A stretch of DNA of 33,689 bases, taken from the NCBI GenBank assembly GCA_023382135.1, contig JAMCQK010000001.1, positions 1 through 33,689 of the forward strand, given 5' to 3'. The position numbers were made by a program, and so were the translations under genes. This stretch comes from Deinococcus sp. Its GTDB lineage: Bacteria; Deinococcota; Deinococci; Deinococcales; Thermaceae. Positions 21,105 through 30,082 of this stretch are shown here, one piece after another. The notes under the pieces are model-generated. The model was given only the letters and a program-made list of their open reading frames with translations, was not told the DNA's origin and ran no database searches. The stretch's first letter is position 1. Every line of letters begins with the position of its first letter.

Positions 21105-22490
21105 ATGTACGACGTAATTGTGATCGGCACCGGCCCCGGCGGTTACCACGCGGCGATTCGTGCGGCCCAACTCGGAAAAAAAGTCCTGGCGGTGGAAGCC
21201 GAGTCCATTGGCGGCGTCTGCTTGAATGTCGGTTGTATCCCCACGAAAGCGTTGCTCCACGCCGCGCAAGAGCTGGACGTTGTTAAGCACGGCGCGGTGT
21301 TCGGACTCGAGGCCTCCAATCCCTCCATCAATCTGCCCAAGCTGGGTAGCTGGCGAGATGGGATCGTAAAGAAGCTAACCGGCGGCGTGAGCCAGCTATT
21401 CAAGGGAAACAAAATTGACGTCAAAACCGGCTTCGCCAAGTTCGTTGGGCCTAAACAGATTGACGTGAACGGCGAGGTGGTTGAGGGAAACGCCTTCATC
21501 ATCGCTACCGGCTCTGAGCCCGCGTCTCTGCCGGGTTTTGAGGTGGACCAGAAAGACGTGATCGACTCAACGGGCGCCCTCAAGGTGGAAGACAAGTTTC
21601 CCAAAAGACTGTTGTGCATTGGGGGCGGGGCGATCGGCCTCGAGTTCGCCCAGATTTACCAGCGCATGGGCGCAGCGGTGACGGTGATCGAGTTCATGGC
21701 GCAGATTCTCCCCGCCGCCGATTCCGAGACCGCCAATCTTCTCGCCAAGACTCTGGCCAAGCAAGGCATCGGCATAAAAACGGGCACCAAGGGCGTTAAG
21801 TACGAAAAGAAAAAGGATGGTCTGTACGTAACCTTGGAAGATGTGAAAGGCGGCAAGCAAGAGACCCTGGTGGTGGACAAAATTCTGGTAGCAGTAGGAC
21901 GCAAACCGAGGAGCGGGGGGCTGGGCCTCGAGGCCGCCGGTGTCCAACTCAGCGAGCGCGGCTTTATTAAAGTGAACCAAAAAATGGAGACCAGCGCGCC
22001 TGGCATTTACGCCATCGGCGACGTGGCATCCGCGCCGCTTCTGGCTCACAAAGCCATGAAAGAAGGTCTGGTGGCCGCCGAAAACGCCGCGGGGGGAAAC
22101 AGCGCCTTCGATTATCAAATCCCGAATGTTGTTTACACCTCACCAGAGTGGGCCGCTGTCGGCATGACCGAAGACGAGGCCGCCAAAGCGGGTTACCAGG
22201 TGAAAGTGGGCAAGTTCCCGCTTTCCGCCTCGGGCCGGGCAATGACGCTGGAAGCTACCAATGGATTAATCAAGGTGGTGGGCGACGCCGATACCGACCT
22301 GCTGCTCGGGGTGCACATGGTGGGGCCGAACGCATCCGACCTGATTGCCGAAGCGGCGCTTGCGCTGGAGATGGGCGCCACCGTAACCGACCTTGCGCTC
22401 ACCGTGCACGCCCACCCCACGCTCTCCGAAGGCTTGATGGAGGCGGCGGAACACCTGCACAAGCAGGCCATTCATATCGCGAACCGTTAG
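21105..22490 (+). CDS. lpd: Dihydrolipoyl dehydrogenase E3
   Basis: ATG at 21105 after [41 protein letters not shown]-terminal [29 protein letters not shown]. Confidence 0.96.
   Translation: MYDVIVIGTGPGGYHAAIRAAQLGKKVLAVEAESIGGVCLNVGCIPTKALLHAAQELDVVKHGAVFGLEASNPSINLPKLGSWRDGIVKKLTGGVSQLFKGNKIDVKTGFAKFVGPKQIDVNGEVVEGNAFIIATGSEPASLPGFEVDQKDVIDSTGALKVEDKFPKRLLCIGGGAIGLEFAQIYQRMGAAVTVIEFMAQILPAADSETANLLAKTLAKQGIGIKTGTKGVKYEKKKDGLYVTLEDVKGGKQETLVVDKILVAVGRKPRSGGLGLEAAGVQLSERGFIKVNQKMETSAPGIYAIGDVASAPLLAHKAMKEGLVAAENAAGGNSAFDYQIPNVVYTSPEWAAVGMTEDEAAKAGYQVKVGKFPLSASGRAMTLEATNGLIKVVGDADTDLLLGVHMVGPNASDLIAEAALALEMGATVTDLALTVHAHPTLSEGLMEAAEHLHKQAIHIANR
22452..22489 (+). repeat. lpd 3'-end sequence duplicated at 26670-26707
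   Basis: CACCTGCACAAGCAGGCCATTCATATCGCGAACCGTTA; 36/38 identical to the distal copy. Confidence 0.9.
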
Positions 22491-22632
22491 ACGAGCAAAA
22501 ATATCGTTCTGGCCGGTTATTAGTATCTACATTGTAAATATTCCTAATTAGGCGCGGGCAGGTGTCATTCCCCCGTTTAGGGGTACTAATTTATAGCCCT
22601 CTCGGTATATTGAGCTATCAGCAGGAGGCCTC

Positions 22633-23088
22633 GTGCGAAATAAGCTTGGTTTTACGCTAGTGGAAATTCTCATCTCCATAGCTGTGCTGGGCATACTGTC
22701 AGGAATTGCCGCAATGTCCCTCTTCGGCCTACAGAAACAGCTCAACCTCGAGAGTGCTGCCCAGACCCTCTCGCAGGATATCCAAAGTTCCCGGGCACGC
22801 AGCCTGTCCACCAGTAACAGCTGGCGGTTACGCATTACCAGTACCAACGGGTACGTCCTCGAGGAGGAGACCGGCAATACCTGGACAGTTCGCAAAACAG
22901 TAAGTTTGGGAGGGGTAATAAAACTTACTAACGTCAGCGTTGGAGACAGCGTCAGTTTCGATACCCGCGGTTTCGCCACCTTCAACCTGGGCGGAAGCGC
23001 CCTAGGCGAGATCCGCGTCACTGACAGCAGCCGTACGTTACGCGTCTTACCCTCCATGGTGGGGGCGGTACGGGTGGTGAAACTATGA
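22633..23088 (+). CDS. Type IV minor prepilin (PilA1/GspH-like)
   Basis: AGGAGG then GTG; RNKLG|FTLVEILISIAVLGILSGIAAMS prepilin cleavage motif. Confidence 0.85.
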   Translation: MRNKLGFTLVEILISIAVLGILSGIAAMSLFGLQKQLNLESAAQTLSQDIQSSRARSLSTSNSWRLRITSTNGYVLEEETGNTWTVRKTVSLGGVIKLTNVSVGDSVSFDTRGFATFNLGGSALGEIRVTDSSRTLRVLPSMVGAVRVVKL

Positions 23089-23525
23089 GGGGACGGTCTC
23101 GAGGTTTGACTCTCGTTGAAGTACTGATAGCGCTGGTGCTTTTGGGGCTGGTATCTGCCTTTTCCGTTCCTTCCATAGTCTCTAGCATGCGCATTAACGC
23201 CGACAACCGCGTCCGGGTCCAGGCCGTGGCCGCTGCCGACGCATGGTTGGACCGCTTTCGCGCCAAGACCCTCGACTTCACCTTCTTTAGCGTGCCACGA
23301 TCCTACAACTACGGCCATGATTACGGCGCCGACACAACCTTTATCGCAGCCGGAGACCCGAACCCCGCAGCGTTAAACGCAGAGTGGCAGACCTATAAGT
23401 TCCAGGTAAGCACAAGCCAGTTTTCTTCCGACCCACTGATCTGGCGTGTGGAGGTGGTGACTTTTTACCACAAGGTAGGAGGAGGTGAGGCTAGCTTTGC
23501 GCTCGACACTTTGGTCAAACAGTAA
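23085..23525 (+). CDS. Type IV minor prepilin (PilA2-like)
   Basis: ATGA overlap with upstream gene; RGRSRG|LTLVEVLIALVLLGLVSAFS. Confidence 0.85.
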   Translation: MRGRSRGLTLVEVLIALVLLGLVSAFSVPSIVSSMRINADNRVRVQAVAAADAWLDRFRAKTLDFTFFSVPRSYNYGHDYGADTTFIAAGDPNPAALNAEWQTYKFQVSTSQFSSDPLIWRVEVVTFYHKVGGGEASFALDTLVKQ

Positions 23526-24495
23526 TACTCCATGCTCAGGCGGTTTCAGGCGGGCCGGGTTTACGCTGATCGAGCTTCTGTTGGCCATGGCGATTACTGG
23601 GGTCGTGGTCACCATTATGGTTCAGGTCTTTTCCTCGGTGCTGCAGGACAAGCGCGGCGGAGACCTGCGCCTCGGACTTCAGCAGAACCTGCGCACCGCT
23701 ATGCAGATGATGGCACAAGACCTGCGCTCGGCGGCTTTCCTGCACGTCTGGAACCAAAGCCCTTGCGCCAGCGGGCAGCCCTGTAGCACCAACAACCAGA
23801 TCGCTATTGTTATCTTGGACGGCACTTCAACCGGCGTGGACGCGCCACCTGGAAACAGCTTTACCAACTCAGCCGAGACCCGGGTCTGCGATGCGAGTCT
23901 GTTCAATGTGGGTGACCTCGGCCTTCTATACAACGGGAGCCAGGTCGAGCTCTTAGAGATTACCCAGAGGCAAACCAACGACAGCGTATGCGGTACAGTG
24001 CCTATCGATAAACTTCAGCACAACACTAGCAAGATTAGTGGGCAGTGGACTGCCGAGGCCCAGATTTTCAAAGCAGAAATAGCCACTTACAGCCTTCAGC
24101 CAGACCCTATTAACCCCAGCCGCACAGTGCTTTTCCGCCGCGCTGGCCTGAGTACCGGCGGCCCGCGAACCGGTATTGTTGCCTTCGACGTGACCGGCTT
24201 CAAGGTCTCTTATGGTATTGCCGTAAACCTGAACACCCCAGCCTCTAAACTGATCTTCTATAACACCTTGGAAGACGCCGCATCTGCGGCCAACGGTTCT
24301 GCCGTCAAGCCAGCCGACTGCGCTTCTTTTACCGCCAACCCATCTACAGCAAACAAGGGCACCAAGGTTTGCTACGTCGGCTCAATGGTAAGGGCTGTTC
24401 GGGTCACCCTAGACGGCCAGACCGCGGTTCCTTTGCCAAACAGTGGGGTCCCCGGCACTTTTAGCCTTACCGAAACTGTTGAACTTAGGAGGTAG
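23485..24495 (+). CDS. Type IV minor prepilin (PilA3/PilW-like)
   Basis: FRRAG|FTLIELLLAMAITGVVVTIMVQVFSSVLQ. Start uncertain: GTG 23485 or TTG 23497 (GGAGGTG upstream). Confidence 0.8.
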   Translation: MRLALRSTLWSNSNTPCSGGFRRAGFTLIELLLAMAITGVVVTIMVQVFSSVLQDKRGGDLRLGLQQNLRTAMQMMAQDLRSAAFLHVWNQSPCASGQPCSTNNQIAIVILDGTSTGVDAPPGNSFTNSAETRVCDASLFNVGDLGLLYNGSQVELLEITQRQTNDSVCGTVPIDKLQHNTSKISGQWTAEAQIFKAEIATYSLQPDPINPSRTVLFRRAGLSTGGPRTGIVAFDVTGFKVSYGIAVNLNTPASKLIFYNTLEDAASAANGSAVKPADCASFTANPSTANKGTKVCYVGSMVRAVRVTLDGQTAVPLPNSGVPGTFSLTETVELRR

Positions 24496-24496
24496 C

Positions 24497-26353
24497 GTGC
24501 GACAGCAAGGAATTGCCCTTATAACTGCCCTGATCGTATCTGTGGTGGTTTTCGCGGTCGTGGCCATTATGACTGTTGGTACTCTAGGAGATCTCCAACA
24601 AAGCCGCAGCAGCGTACAGCTAGCCCAAGCCCGGGCTGTGGCCGAAGCTGGTGAAGTTTATGCCCGCTATGTGCTGGCGGGGCCTGGAAGGGCCGACATC
24701 AAAGCCGTGCTCGTTCCGAAGATGAACCTGGGCGCAAACCCAGCAACCCAGTGGATTATTGCTCAAAGCAGCTGGGCCGCCGTATCTTCACAACTGCAAA
24801 GCACTCTCAACGGCAACAGCGCCTATTCTAGCCTTGGTTCGAGTAGTCTAAACGGTCTCGGAAGCGCCTCGATTGTCTACGAGGTTAAGAACTTCCGTGG
24901 ACGCACCATGGGAGCTACCCAGCAGAGCTATGTGGCCGACTATGCAGTGGTTTCCACCGGCACAGCCTATCAAGGCCGTCGCAGGGTGCAAGACAAAGGC
25001 ATTTTACAGATCGAGGTTGGCCGGCCTTCGCTTTCTCGCTGGCTGTTCCTGGTAGACGATGCCCAGGGTCAGGCCGGCTTCTTCCCCACCGGCACGGTCT
25101 TCAACGGCCCAGTGCATGCCAACAAAAACTGGGGCTTCTGGGGTAAACCGGAGTTCAAAGACGAAGCCAGTACTGCTCAAAGTGGTGCTTGGTACTGGAA
25201 GGCTGGAAGCACGTGCACCGATGGTTTGGGGAGCCCAGCCTGGATAAATGGAGATTCCCGCCCGCCTTGCACCGTACCCATATTCGCCAAAGGTTTTAGC
25301 CGTAATGCCAGCAACGTACCCCTGCCAACATCTTCCCTGTCCCAACAACGGGCTGCGCTGGGCATGGACCCCACAAACACCTCTGCGCCGCTAGCATCAG
25401 ACATTTGCGTAGCAGTAGGGCTGCACAACCCACCCGCCAAGAACTGTAGCAGCAACCCAAGCGTCCCCAATGGGGTATACCTGGTTAACGATGGTGTCAG
25501 TATAAAGGGTGGCATTTATATTCAGGGCAATTTGGACCAGCTCAAGCTGGAAGCGAGTGGAAATGGAAAGCAAATCTACACCCTTAAACAAGGTAGCAAC
25601 ACGTGGGTTATCACGGTAGATTATGCCGGCAATCAAACAACCATCGTGATGCCGGGCGGTTCAACCAAGACCTACAGCGGGGCACCTAACGGCCCGGCCC
25701 CTATGGGCACCGGCGGGGCCACCGGCCAAATTTACGTAACCGGAGCGATACTTGACCTGCGTGGCCCTGGGCGCAGCGGCCCACTTCCAGCTAATCCGCC
25801 CGACCATCCCGTGCCAAGCCAGATCGGACCTGCTCTTTCAACGGAAACCCAGCTCAATATCACGGCCATAAACAAGATTGGCTTGACCAGCGACCTGGTT
25901 TACGAGTGTGACCCCGAGATGCTTTCGGATAGTTCCTACCTGGCAGCCAAACCTCGCTGCAACACCGGTGGCAGCCAGCTTCCGACGGTATTGGGGGTGA
26001 TGTCGCAGAACAGCACCGTAGAAATTGAAGATACCCCTATCAAGGCTCCAAGTGATATCTATCTGTGGGGTTCCTTCCTGGCTGGCACCCCGGGAAAGGG
26101 CCTGTCGGTCGAGAACTATGGGTCGCGCGGCCCACAGGGCAAAATGCGCCTCTATGGCAGCTTGGTACAGTCTGCCGACCAGTTGCGCGGAGTCATCAAT
26201 GGCAGCGGTAATCTCACAAGCGGCTACATAGAAACCTTTGACTATGACCGCCGCTTCGCAAGCAGCACATTGGCACCGCCAAATTTTCCTACCGTGCAGC
26301 TTTTCGACGTGCAAGCTATTACTCCGGTCCAGCTCAGTTTTCGCGAATACTGA
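24497..26353 (+). CDS. Large PilX/ComZ-like pilus-associated protein
   Basis: GTG 24497 after TTAGGAGGTAGC; MRQQGIALITALIVSVVVFAVVAIMTVG N-helix, 618 aa; position after three prepilins matches the pilA1-pilA2-pilA3-comZ order of Thermus thermophilus. Confidence 0.65.
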   Translation: MRQQGIALITALIVSVVVFAVVAIMTVGTLGDLQQSRSSVQLAQARAVAEAGEVYARYVLAGPGRADIKAVLVPKMNLGANPATQWIIAQSSWAAVSSQLQSTLNGNSAYSSLGSSSLNGLGSASIVYEVKNFRGRTMGATQQSYVADYAVVSTGTAYQGRRRVQDKGILQIEVGRPSLSRWLFLVDDAQGQAGFFPTGTVFNGPVHANKNWGFWGKPEFKDEASTAQSGAWYWKAGSTCTDGLGSPAWINGDSRPPCTVPIFAKGFSRNASNVPLPTSSLSQQRAALGMDPTNTSAPLASDICVAVGLHNPPAKNCSSNPSVPNGVYLVNDGVSIKGGIYIQGNLDQLKLEASGNGKQIYTLKQGSNTWVITVDYAGNQTTIVMPGGSTKTYSGAPNGPAPMGTGGATGQIYVTGAILDLRGPGRSGPLPANPPDHPVPSQIGPALSTETQLNITAINKIGLTSDLVYECDPEMLSDSSYLAAKPRCNTGGSQLPTVLGVMSQNSTVEIEDTPIKAPSDIYLWGSFLAGTPGKGLSVENYGSRGPQGKMRLYGSLVQSADQLRGVINGSGNLTSGYIETFDYDRRFASSTLAPPNFPTVQLFDVQAITPVQLSFREY

Positions 26354-26368
26354 GAACGCGACAGTAGG

Positions 26369-26402
26369 CCTCCCGAGCAACCGCTCGGGAGGTTATCTTT
26401 TA
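26369..26402 (+). terminator. Intrinsic terminator of the pilin cluster
   Basis: CCTCCCGAGC-AACC-GCTCGGGAGG-TTATCTTTTA, 10-bp perfect stem. Confidence 0.93.
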
Positions 26403-26419
26403 TCATCGCGGCTGTCTCG

Positions 26420-26640
26420 AGGCGCTTGCTACGTGTTCGGCCTCACTCGAGGTTCCGCCTCGATGCCGACATTGTCTACACCACGGTTGATATCCCCCGC
26501 CCATCGCGGTGGTTGACGGCCACGAGGACTTTTATCCAGGCCAACAAGCGCGGTTTTATTTGGCGGCGCAAACCATAAGTCTTCGTCGTATAAGGAGGTA
26601 CCCAAAACCACTTGGTAGCGACCGCCCACGCCCACACCTC
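26420..26640 (+). pseudogene. Frameshifted dnaJ-like C-terminal fragment
   Basis: GTTCGGCCTCACTCGAGGTTCCGCCTCGATGCC... gives VRPHSRFRLDADIVYTTVDIP, then after a frameshift PIAVV, resembling the DnaJ/CbpA C-terminal domain. Distal boundary uncertain. Confidence 0.55.
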
Positions 26641-26669
26641 CTTTCCCGGGGGCCAGGGGGAGGCGGGAT

Positions 26670-26707
26670 CACCTGCACAAGCAGGCCACCCATATCGCGA
26701 ACCGTTA
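26670..26707 (+). pseudogene. lpd 3'-terminal fragment (second copy)
   Basis: CACCTGCACAAGCAGGCCACCCATATCGCGAACCGTTA; encodes HLHKQATHIANR*, against [12 protein letters not shown] in lpd. Confidence 0.88.
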
Positions 26708-26724
26708 ACTTACCGGTGAGCTCG

Positions 26725-26749
26725 AGGGCGCTCCACGAGCGCCCTTTTT
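26725..26749 (+). terminator. Plus-strand intrinsic terminator directly after the lpd tail copy
   Basis: AGGGCGCTC-CAC-GAGCGCCCT-TTTT; no intact plus-strand gene between it and the comZ-like terminator. Confidence 0.88.
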
Positions 26750-28349
26750 ATCTGCGTTTTTGCAAGAGTTGGTTGGCCGTCCAGGTGTTCACCAAATCTT
26801 TCTTCGCTAGCCCCGCTTTGCGGGCAAACATCAGGCCATAAGAGACATCTTCCATGCCCTCCAGGTTGTGCGCGTCTGGCCCCAGCGAGAACTTCAAGCG
26901 CTGGCGGTATGTAAGCATCAGCCGCCAGTCAAGGTCTAAGCGATAGGGATTACAGTTGAACTCGATAATTACTCCGCGCTCCGCGGCTCGGTCTAATATC
27001 CGTTCCCAATCGGCATCCACACCTTTTCTTCTAAGCAAAAGCCTGCCGCTGGCGTGGCCCAAGATGCTTAGATAGGGGTTCTCGATAGCGCGGAGAAGCC
27101 TTGCGGTTTGTTCTTCACGGGAAAGCGTAAAACCAGAGTGCAGGCTGCCTATTACCAGATCGAACCGGGAGAGAATTTCTTCCGGGTAGTCCAGCGAACC
27201 ATCGGGCAGAATATCGGACTCGATGCTTTTCAAAATCCGAAACGGCGTGAGTTCTGAGTTCAGCTTGTCCGCCTCTGCCCACTGGCGTTCCAGGTCGGCA
27301 GGCTTGAGACCGCCAGCATACGGCGCGGATTGCGAGTGGTCGGAGAGCACCATGTACTGATAGCCTCGCGCAATTGCGGCTTCCGCCATCTGGCTAAGAG
27401 ATGCGGTGCCATCGGAGTAGGTAGTGTGGCAGTGAATAAGGCCCAACAGGTCATCTTGGTTGATGAGTTCGCTCGGAGGCTCAAGGCCCATGTGTTCAAT
27501 CTCGCGCCAGTAGGGCGGGACATAGGACCGGGCGAGCAACCTAAACAGGCTTACTTCATCCGAAGCGGGAGGAAGCGGTCCCAGGTTTTCGAGAAAAGCG
27601 GGCGCGCCGGTGGATGTGGCCAACACGGTTCCGTAATTTTTGCTATCGGCGCAAAAGATTTTGAGCGGCAAGCCTTCCAGCCTGCCAAACACAATGTTTC
27701 CTTCGGACAGTTCCAGATAGCCGCCCAGCGCCTTCATCACCGCTGAAGGCTCGGCAAGGGCTACCAGGTCAACGTTTCCAATGGTCTCGAGGCCGCGGCG
27801 CAAACTCCCCGATAGTTCCGCTTGAATACCAAAAGCGGCTAGATCCGCCAACAGAAGCTTGGCCGCTTCCAGCCCAACGGGGAGGTGTACCCGGCGCAGG
27901 CCCTCGAGTGCAAAACGCGCGGCCTCCGCCAAACCTGCCTCGGTCTTGGCGCCAAAACCGGGAATACTCCGTAGCCTGCCTTCCTCGGCGCGGCGGATCA
28001 GTTCTTCCAGCGAGTCCACCCCGTTCTCCCACAAGGCGCGGATGCGCTTGGGGCCTAGCCCTTGCACACGAAAGAACTCCTGCACGCCTGGTGGCACACG
28101 GCCCTCGAGCTCCGAAAGGTAGGGGAATTCACCGGTTTGAACAATCTCGCTGAGCATGGGGGCCAGGCTTTTGCCCACACCGGGTATACCGGCAAAATTT
28201 TCTGCCGCCAGCGCTTCCAGCCCGGTTTCAATTTTCTCGAGATTGCGCGCCGCTTTGCGGTAAGAGAGCGCACGGAACTCCCCTTCACCCAAAACCTCCA
28301 TCAGGTCGGCGGCGTGCTCGAGCATCCCAGCAAGCTCTTTGCGGTTCAT
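26748..28349 (-). CDS. polX: Family X DNA polymerase with C-terminal PHP domain (PolX)
   Basis: 533-aa ORF; helix-hairpin-helix segments (IPGVGKSLAPML, GLGPKRIRALWE) and PHP motifs LIHCHTTYSDGTAS, LGPDAHN. Confidence 0.93.
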   Translation of the reverse strand: MNRKELAGMLEHAADLMEVLGEGEFRALSYRKAARNLEKIETGLEALAAENFAGIPGVGKSLAPMLSEIVQTGEFPYLSELEGRVPPGVQEFFRVQGLGPKRIRALWENGVDSLEELIRRAEEGRLRSIPGFGAKTEAGLAEAARFALEGLRRVHLPVGLEAAKLLLADLAAFGIQAELSGSLRRGLETIGNVDLVALAEPSAVMKALGGYLELSEGNIVFGRLEGLPLKIFCADSKNYGTVLATSTGAPAFLENLGPLPPASDEVSLFRLLARSYVPPYWREIEHMGLEPPSELINQDDLLGLIHCHTTYSDGTASLSQMAEAAIARGYQYMVLSDHSQSAPYAGGLKPADLERQWAEADKLNSELTPFRILKSIESDILPDGSLDYPEEILSRFDLVIGSLHSGFTLSREEQTARLLRAIENPYLSILGHASGRLLLRRKGVDADWERILDRAAERGVIIEFNCNPYRLDLDWRLMLTYRQRLKFSLGPDAHNLEGMEDVSYGLMFARKAGLAKKDLVNTWTANQLLQKRR

Positions 28350-28358
28350 ACGGATAGC

Positions 28359-29165
28359 CTAGCGCTGAGCGCTGGCAAGTTTATAGGCGACAGGCTTTGC
28401 CAGTTGAAAAACAGTGGCCTCGGTATAGCCGGCGCCGGATAACACCTGGGCAGCGTCGGAGAAACGGTGTCCAACTTCGTCTGGTTGGTGGGCATCCGAG
28501 CCGAGCACCACGGGAATTTTGAGTTCCCTGGCGCGGGATAATACTCCGGGTGATGGGTAAAGCTCTGATACCTGTTTGCGCCAACCCGCCGTGTTCACAT
28601 CCAGCGCCAGGCCTTCGGAGGCGATTACCTGAAGCACATCTTCGGCTAGATCGAGGTACCCGTCCACCGGCACATGGCCAAACTTTTTGGGCAGATCAAG
28701 GTGGCCAATCGAGTGAAACAGTTTGCTGCGGGCGGCACCGGACACCAGGCTGAAGTATTGACGGTAGATTTCGCGCAGATCGCGCCAGCCGAACTCGGCG
28801 GTGTGCGCCGGGTGATCCAGCGGCCAGGCGCCGATGTAGTGGACGCTGCCAATGACGTAGTCGTAGGGGTATTCCGAGAGCAGCTTCCGCACAAAGTCTT
28901 CGGTACCGGGGTGGAAGTCGGCCTCGAGGCCCACCCCCACATAAAAATTCGATGTTTCCTGTTCCCTCACCTGCTCAATCATTGCGTGATAAAAAGGCAG
29001 TTGGTCCAGCGTCATGCGCACCTCGGGGTCAAACCAGGCGGGCATCGGGCTATGGTCGGTAAACACCACACCCTTCAGACCAACCTTTTTCGCGGCCCGA
29101 ACGTATTCCGCGGGGCTTCCAGTAGCGTGTTTGCACAGGGGGGTGTGCACGTGGGAGTCGTACAT
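28359..29165 (-). CDS. Histidinol-phosphatase, PHP family
   Basis: 268-aa ORF; MYDSHVHTPLCKHATGSPAEYV, VVFTDHSPMP, VLGSDAHQPDEVG. Confidence 0.88.
   Translation of the reverse strand: MYDSHVHTPLCKHATGSPAEYVRAAKKVGLKGVVFTDHSPMPAWFDPEVRMTLDQLPFYHAMIEQVREQETSNFYVGVGLEADFHPGTEDFVRKLLSEYPYDYVIGSVHYIGAWPLDHPAHTAEFGWRDLREIYRQYFSLVSGAARSKLFHSIGHLDLPKKFGHVPVDGYLDLAEDVLQVIASEGLALDVNTAGWRKQVSELYPSPGVLSRARELKIPVVLGSDAHQPDEVGHRFSDAAQVLSGAGYTEATVFQLAKPVAYKLASAQR
28360..28378 (-). repeat. Short heptamer array overlapping the histidinol-phosphatase 3' end
   Basis: Reverse complement CCAGCG|CTCAGCG|CTAGGCT. Confidence 0.35.
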
Positions 29166-29189
29166 AGCTAACCCTTTCTACCCTTCCAG

Positions 29190-29195
29190 TACAAT
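29190..29195 (+). promoter_or_regulatory. Putative -10 element for the EamA gene
   Basis: TACAAT in the short divergent spacer, 7 nt before AAGGAG. Confidence 0.4.
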
Positions 29196-29214
29196 CTAGG
29201 GCAAGGAGTACACA

Positions 29215-30078
29215 ATAAGCCTACTCGCCATCATCTTGATTCTGGTTGCCGCAGTCGCACACGCAGGCTGGAATCTGCTCGCCAAGCGTTCGGGGGGAGG
29301 GGCGACTTTTGTGTGGTTGTTCTGTGCGGCGGCCACTTTGTTATACGCACCGCTGGCCATAACGCTTGCGGTAATCAATCACCAGTCGCTCGGCGGCGTG
29401 CAGATTGCCTTTATGGTCGGCAGCACACTCATGCATCTGGCCTATTTTCTGAGCTTGCAGACCGGCTACCGGGTGGGAGACTTGTCCCTGGTCTACCCTC
29501 TGGCCCGCGGAACTGGGCCGCTACTTTCCACGCTTGCCGCCATCGTTCTCTTCAAAGAACACCCCACGCCGCTGGCGCTTGCGGGAGCTATTACAATTGT
29601 GGCCGGCGTATTTTTGATGACTTTTGGACGCCGGGCTCCGGGAAACGAGGTGCGGACGAGGCTTGCTGTGGGCTATGGGCTGCTGACCGGGGTAATTATT
29701 GCCGTCTATACGCTTTGGGATAAACACGCCGTCAGCGTTCTGGCTATCCCGCCCATTCTCTACAACTGGGGGAACGATGTGGGCCGGACCATTCTGTTGG
29801 CGCCCGTAGCATTACGCAACTGGGAAAAGGTGAAGATGGAGTGGCAAAAAAACAGATTTGAGATTCTTGGAATAGCGCTGCTCTCCCCGCTTTCCTACAT
29901 TCTGGTGCTCACGGCGCTCAAGTTCACGCCGGTGAGTTATGTGGCGCCCGCGCGCGAAGTAAGCATCTTGGTGGGCGCCATCCTGGGCGTAAAATTTCTA
30001 GCCGAAGGCGATGTAAAACGGCGCCTTATTGCCGCCAGCGGCATGGTGCTCGGTGTGGTCTTTCTTGCGCTGGGCTGA
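29215..30078 (+). CDS. EamA/DMT-family transporter, possible AUA start
   Basis: AAGGAG (29203-29208), 6 nt, ATA: (M)SLLAIILILVAAVAHAGWNLLAKRSGGG. The listed TTG start (29236) lacks an RBS and truncates TM1. Confidence 0.7.
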   Translation: MSLLAIILILVAAVAHAGWNLLAKRSGGGATFVWLFCAAATLLYAPLAITLAVINHQSLGGVQIAFMVGSTLMHLAYFLSLQTGYRVGDLSLVYPLARGTGPLLSTLAAIVLFKEHPTPLALAGAITIVAGVFLMTFGRRAPGNEVRTRLAVGYGLLTGVIIAVYTLWDKHAVSVLAIPPILYNWGNDVGRTILLAPVALRNWEKVKMEWQKNRFEILGIALLSPLSYILVLTALKFTPVSYVAPAREVSILVGAILGVKFLAEGDVKRRLIAASGMVLGVVFLALG

Positions 30079-30082
30079 TAGC

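Noticed and set aside
22491-22632. Possible riboswitch or ncRNA before the pilin genes
   Set aside because: AT-rich with TATATT and a weak CCCC-GTTTA-GGGG stem only; no recognised fold.
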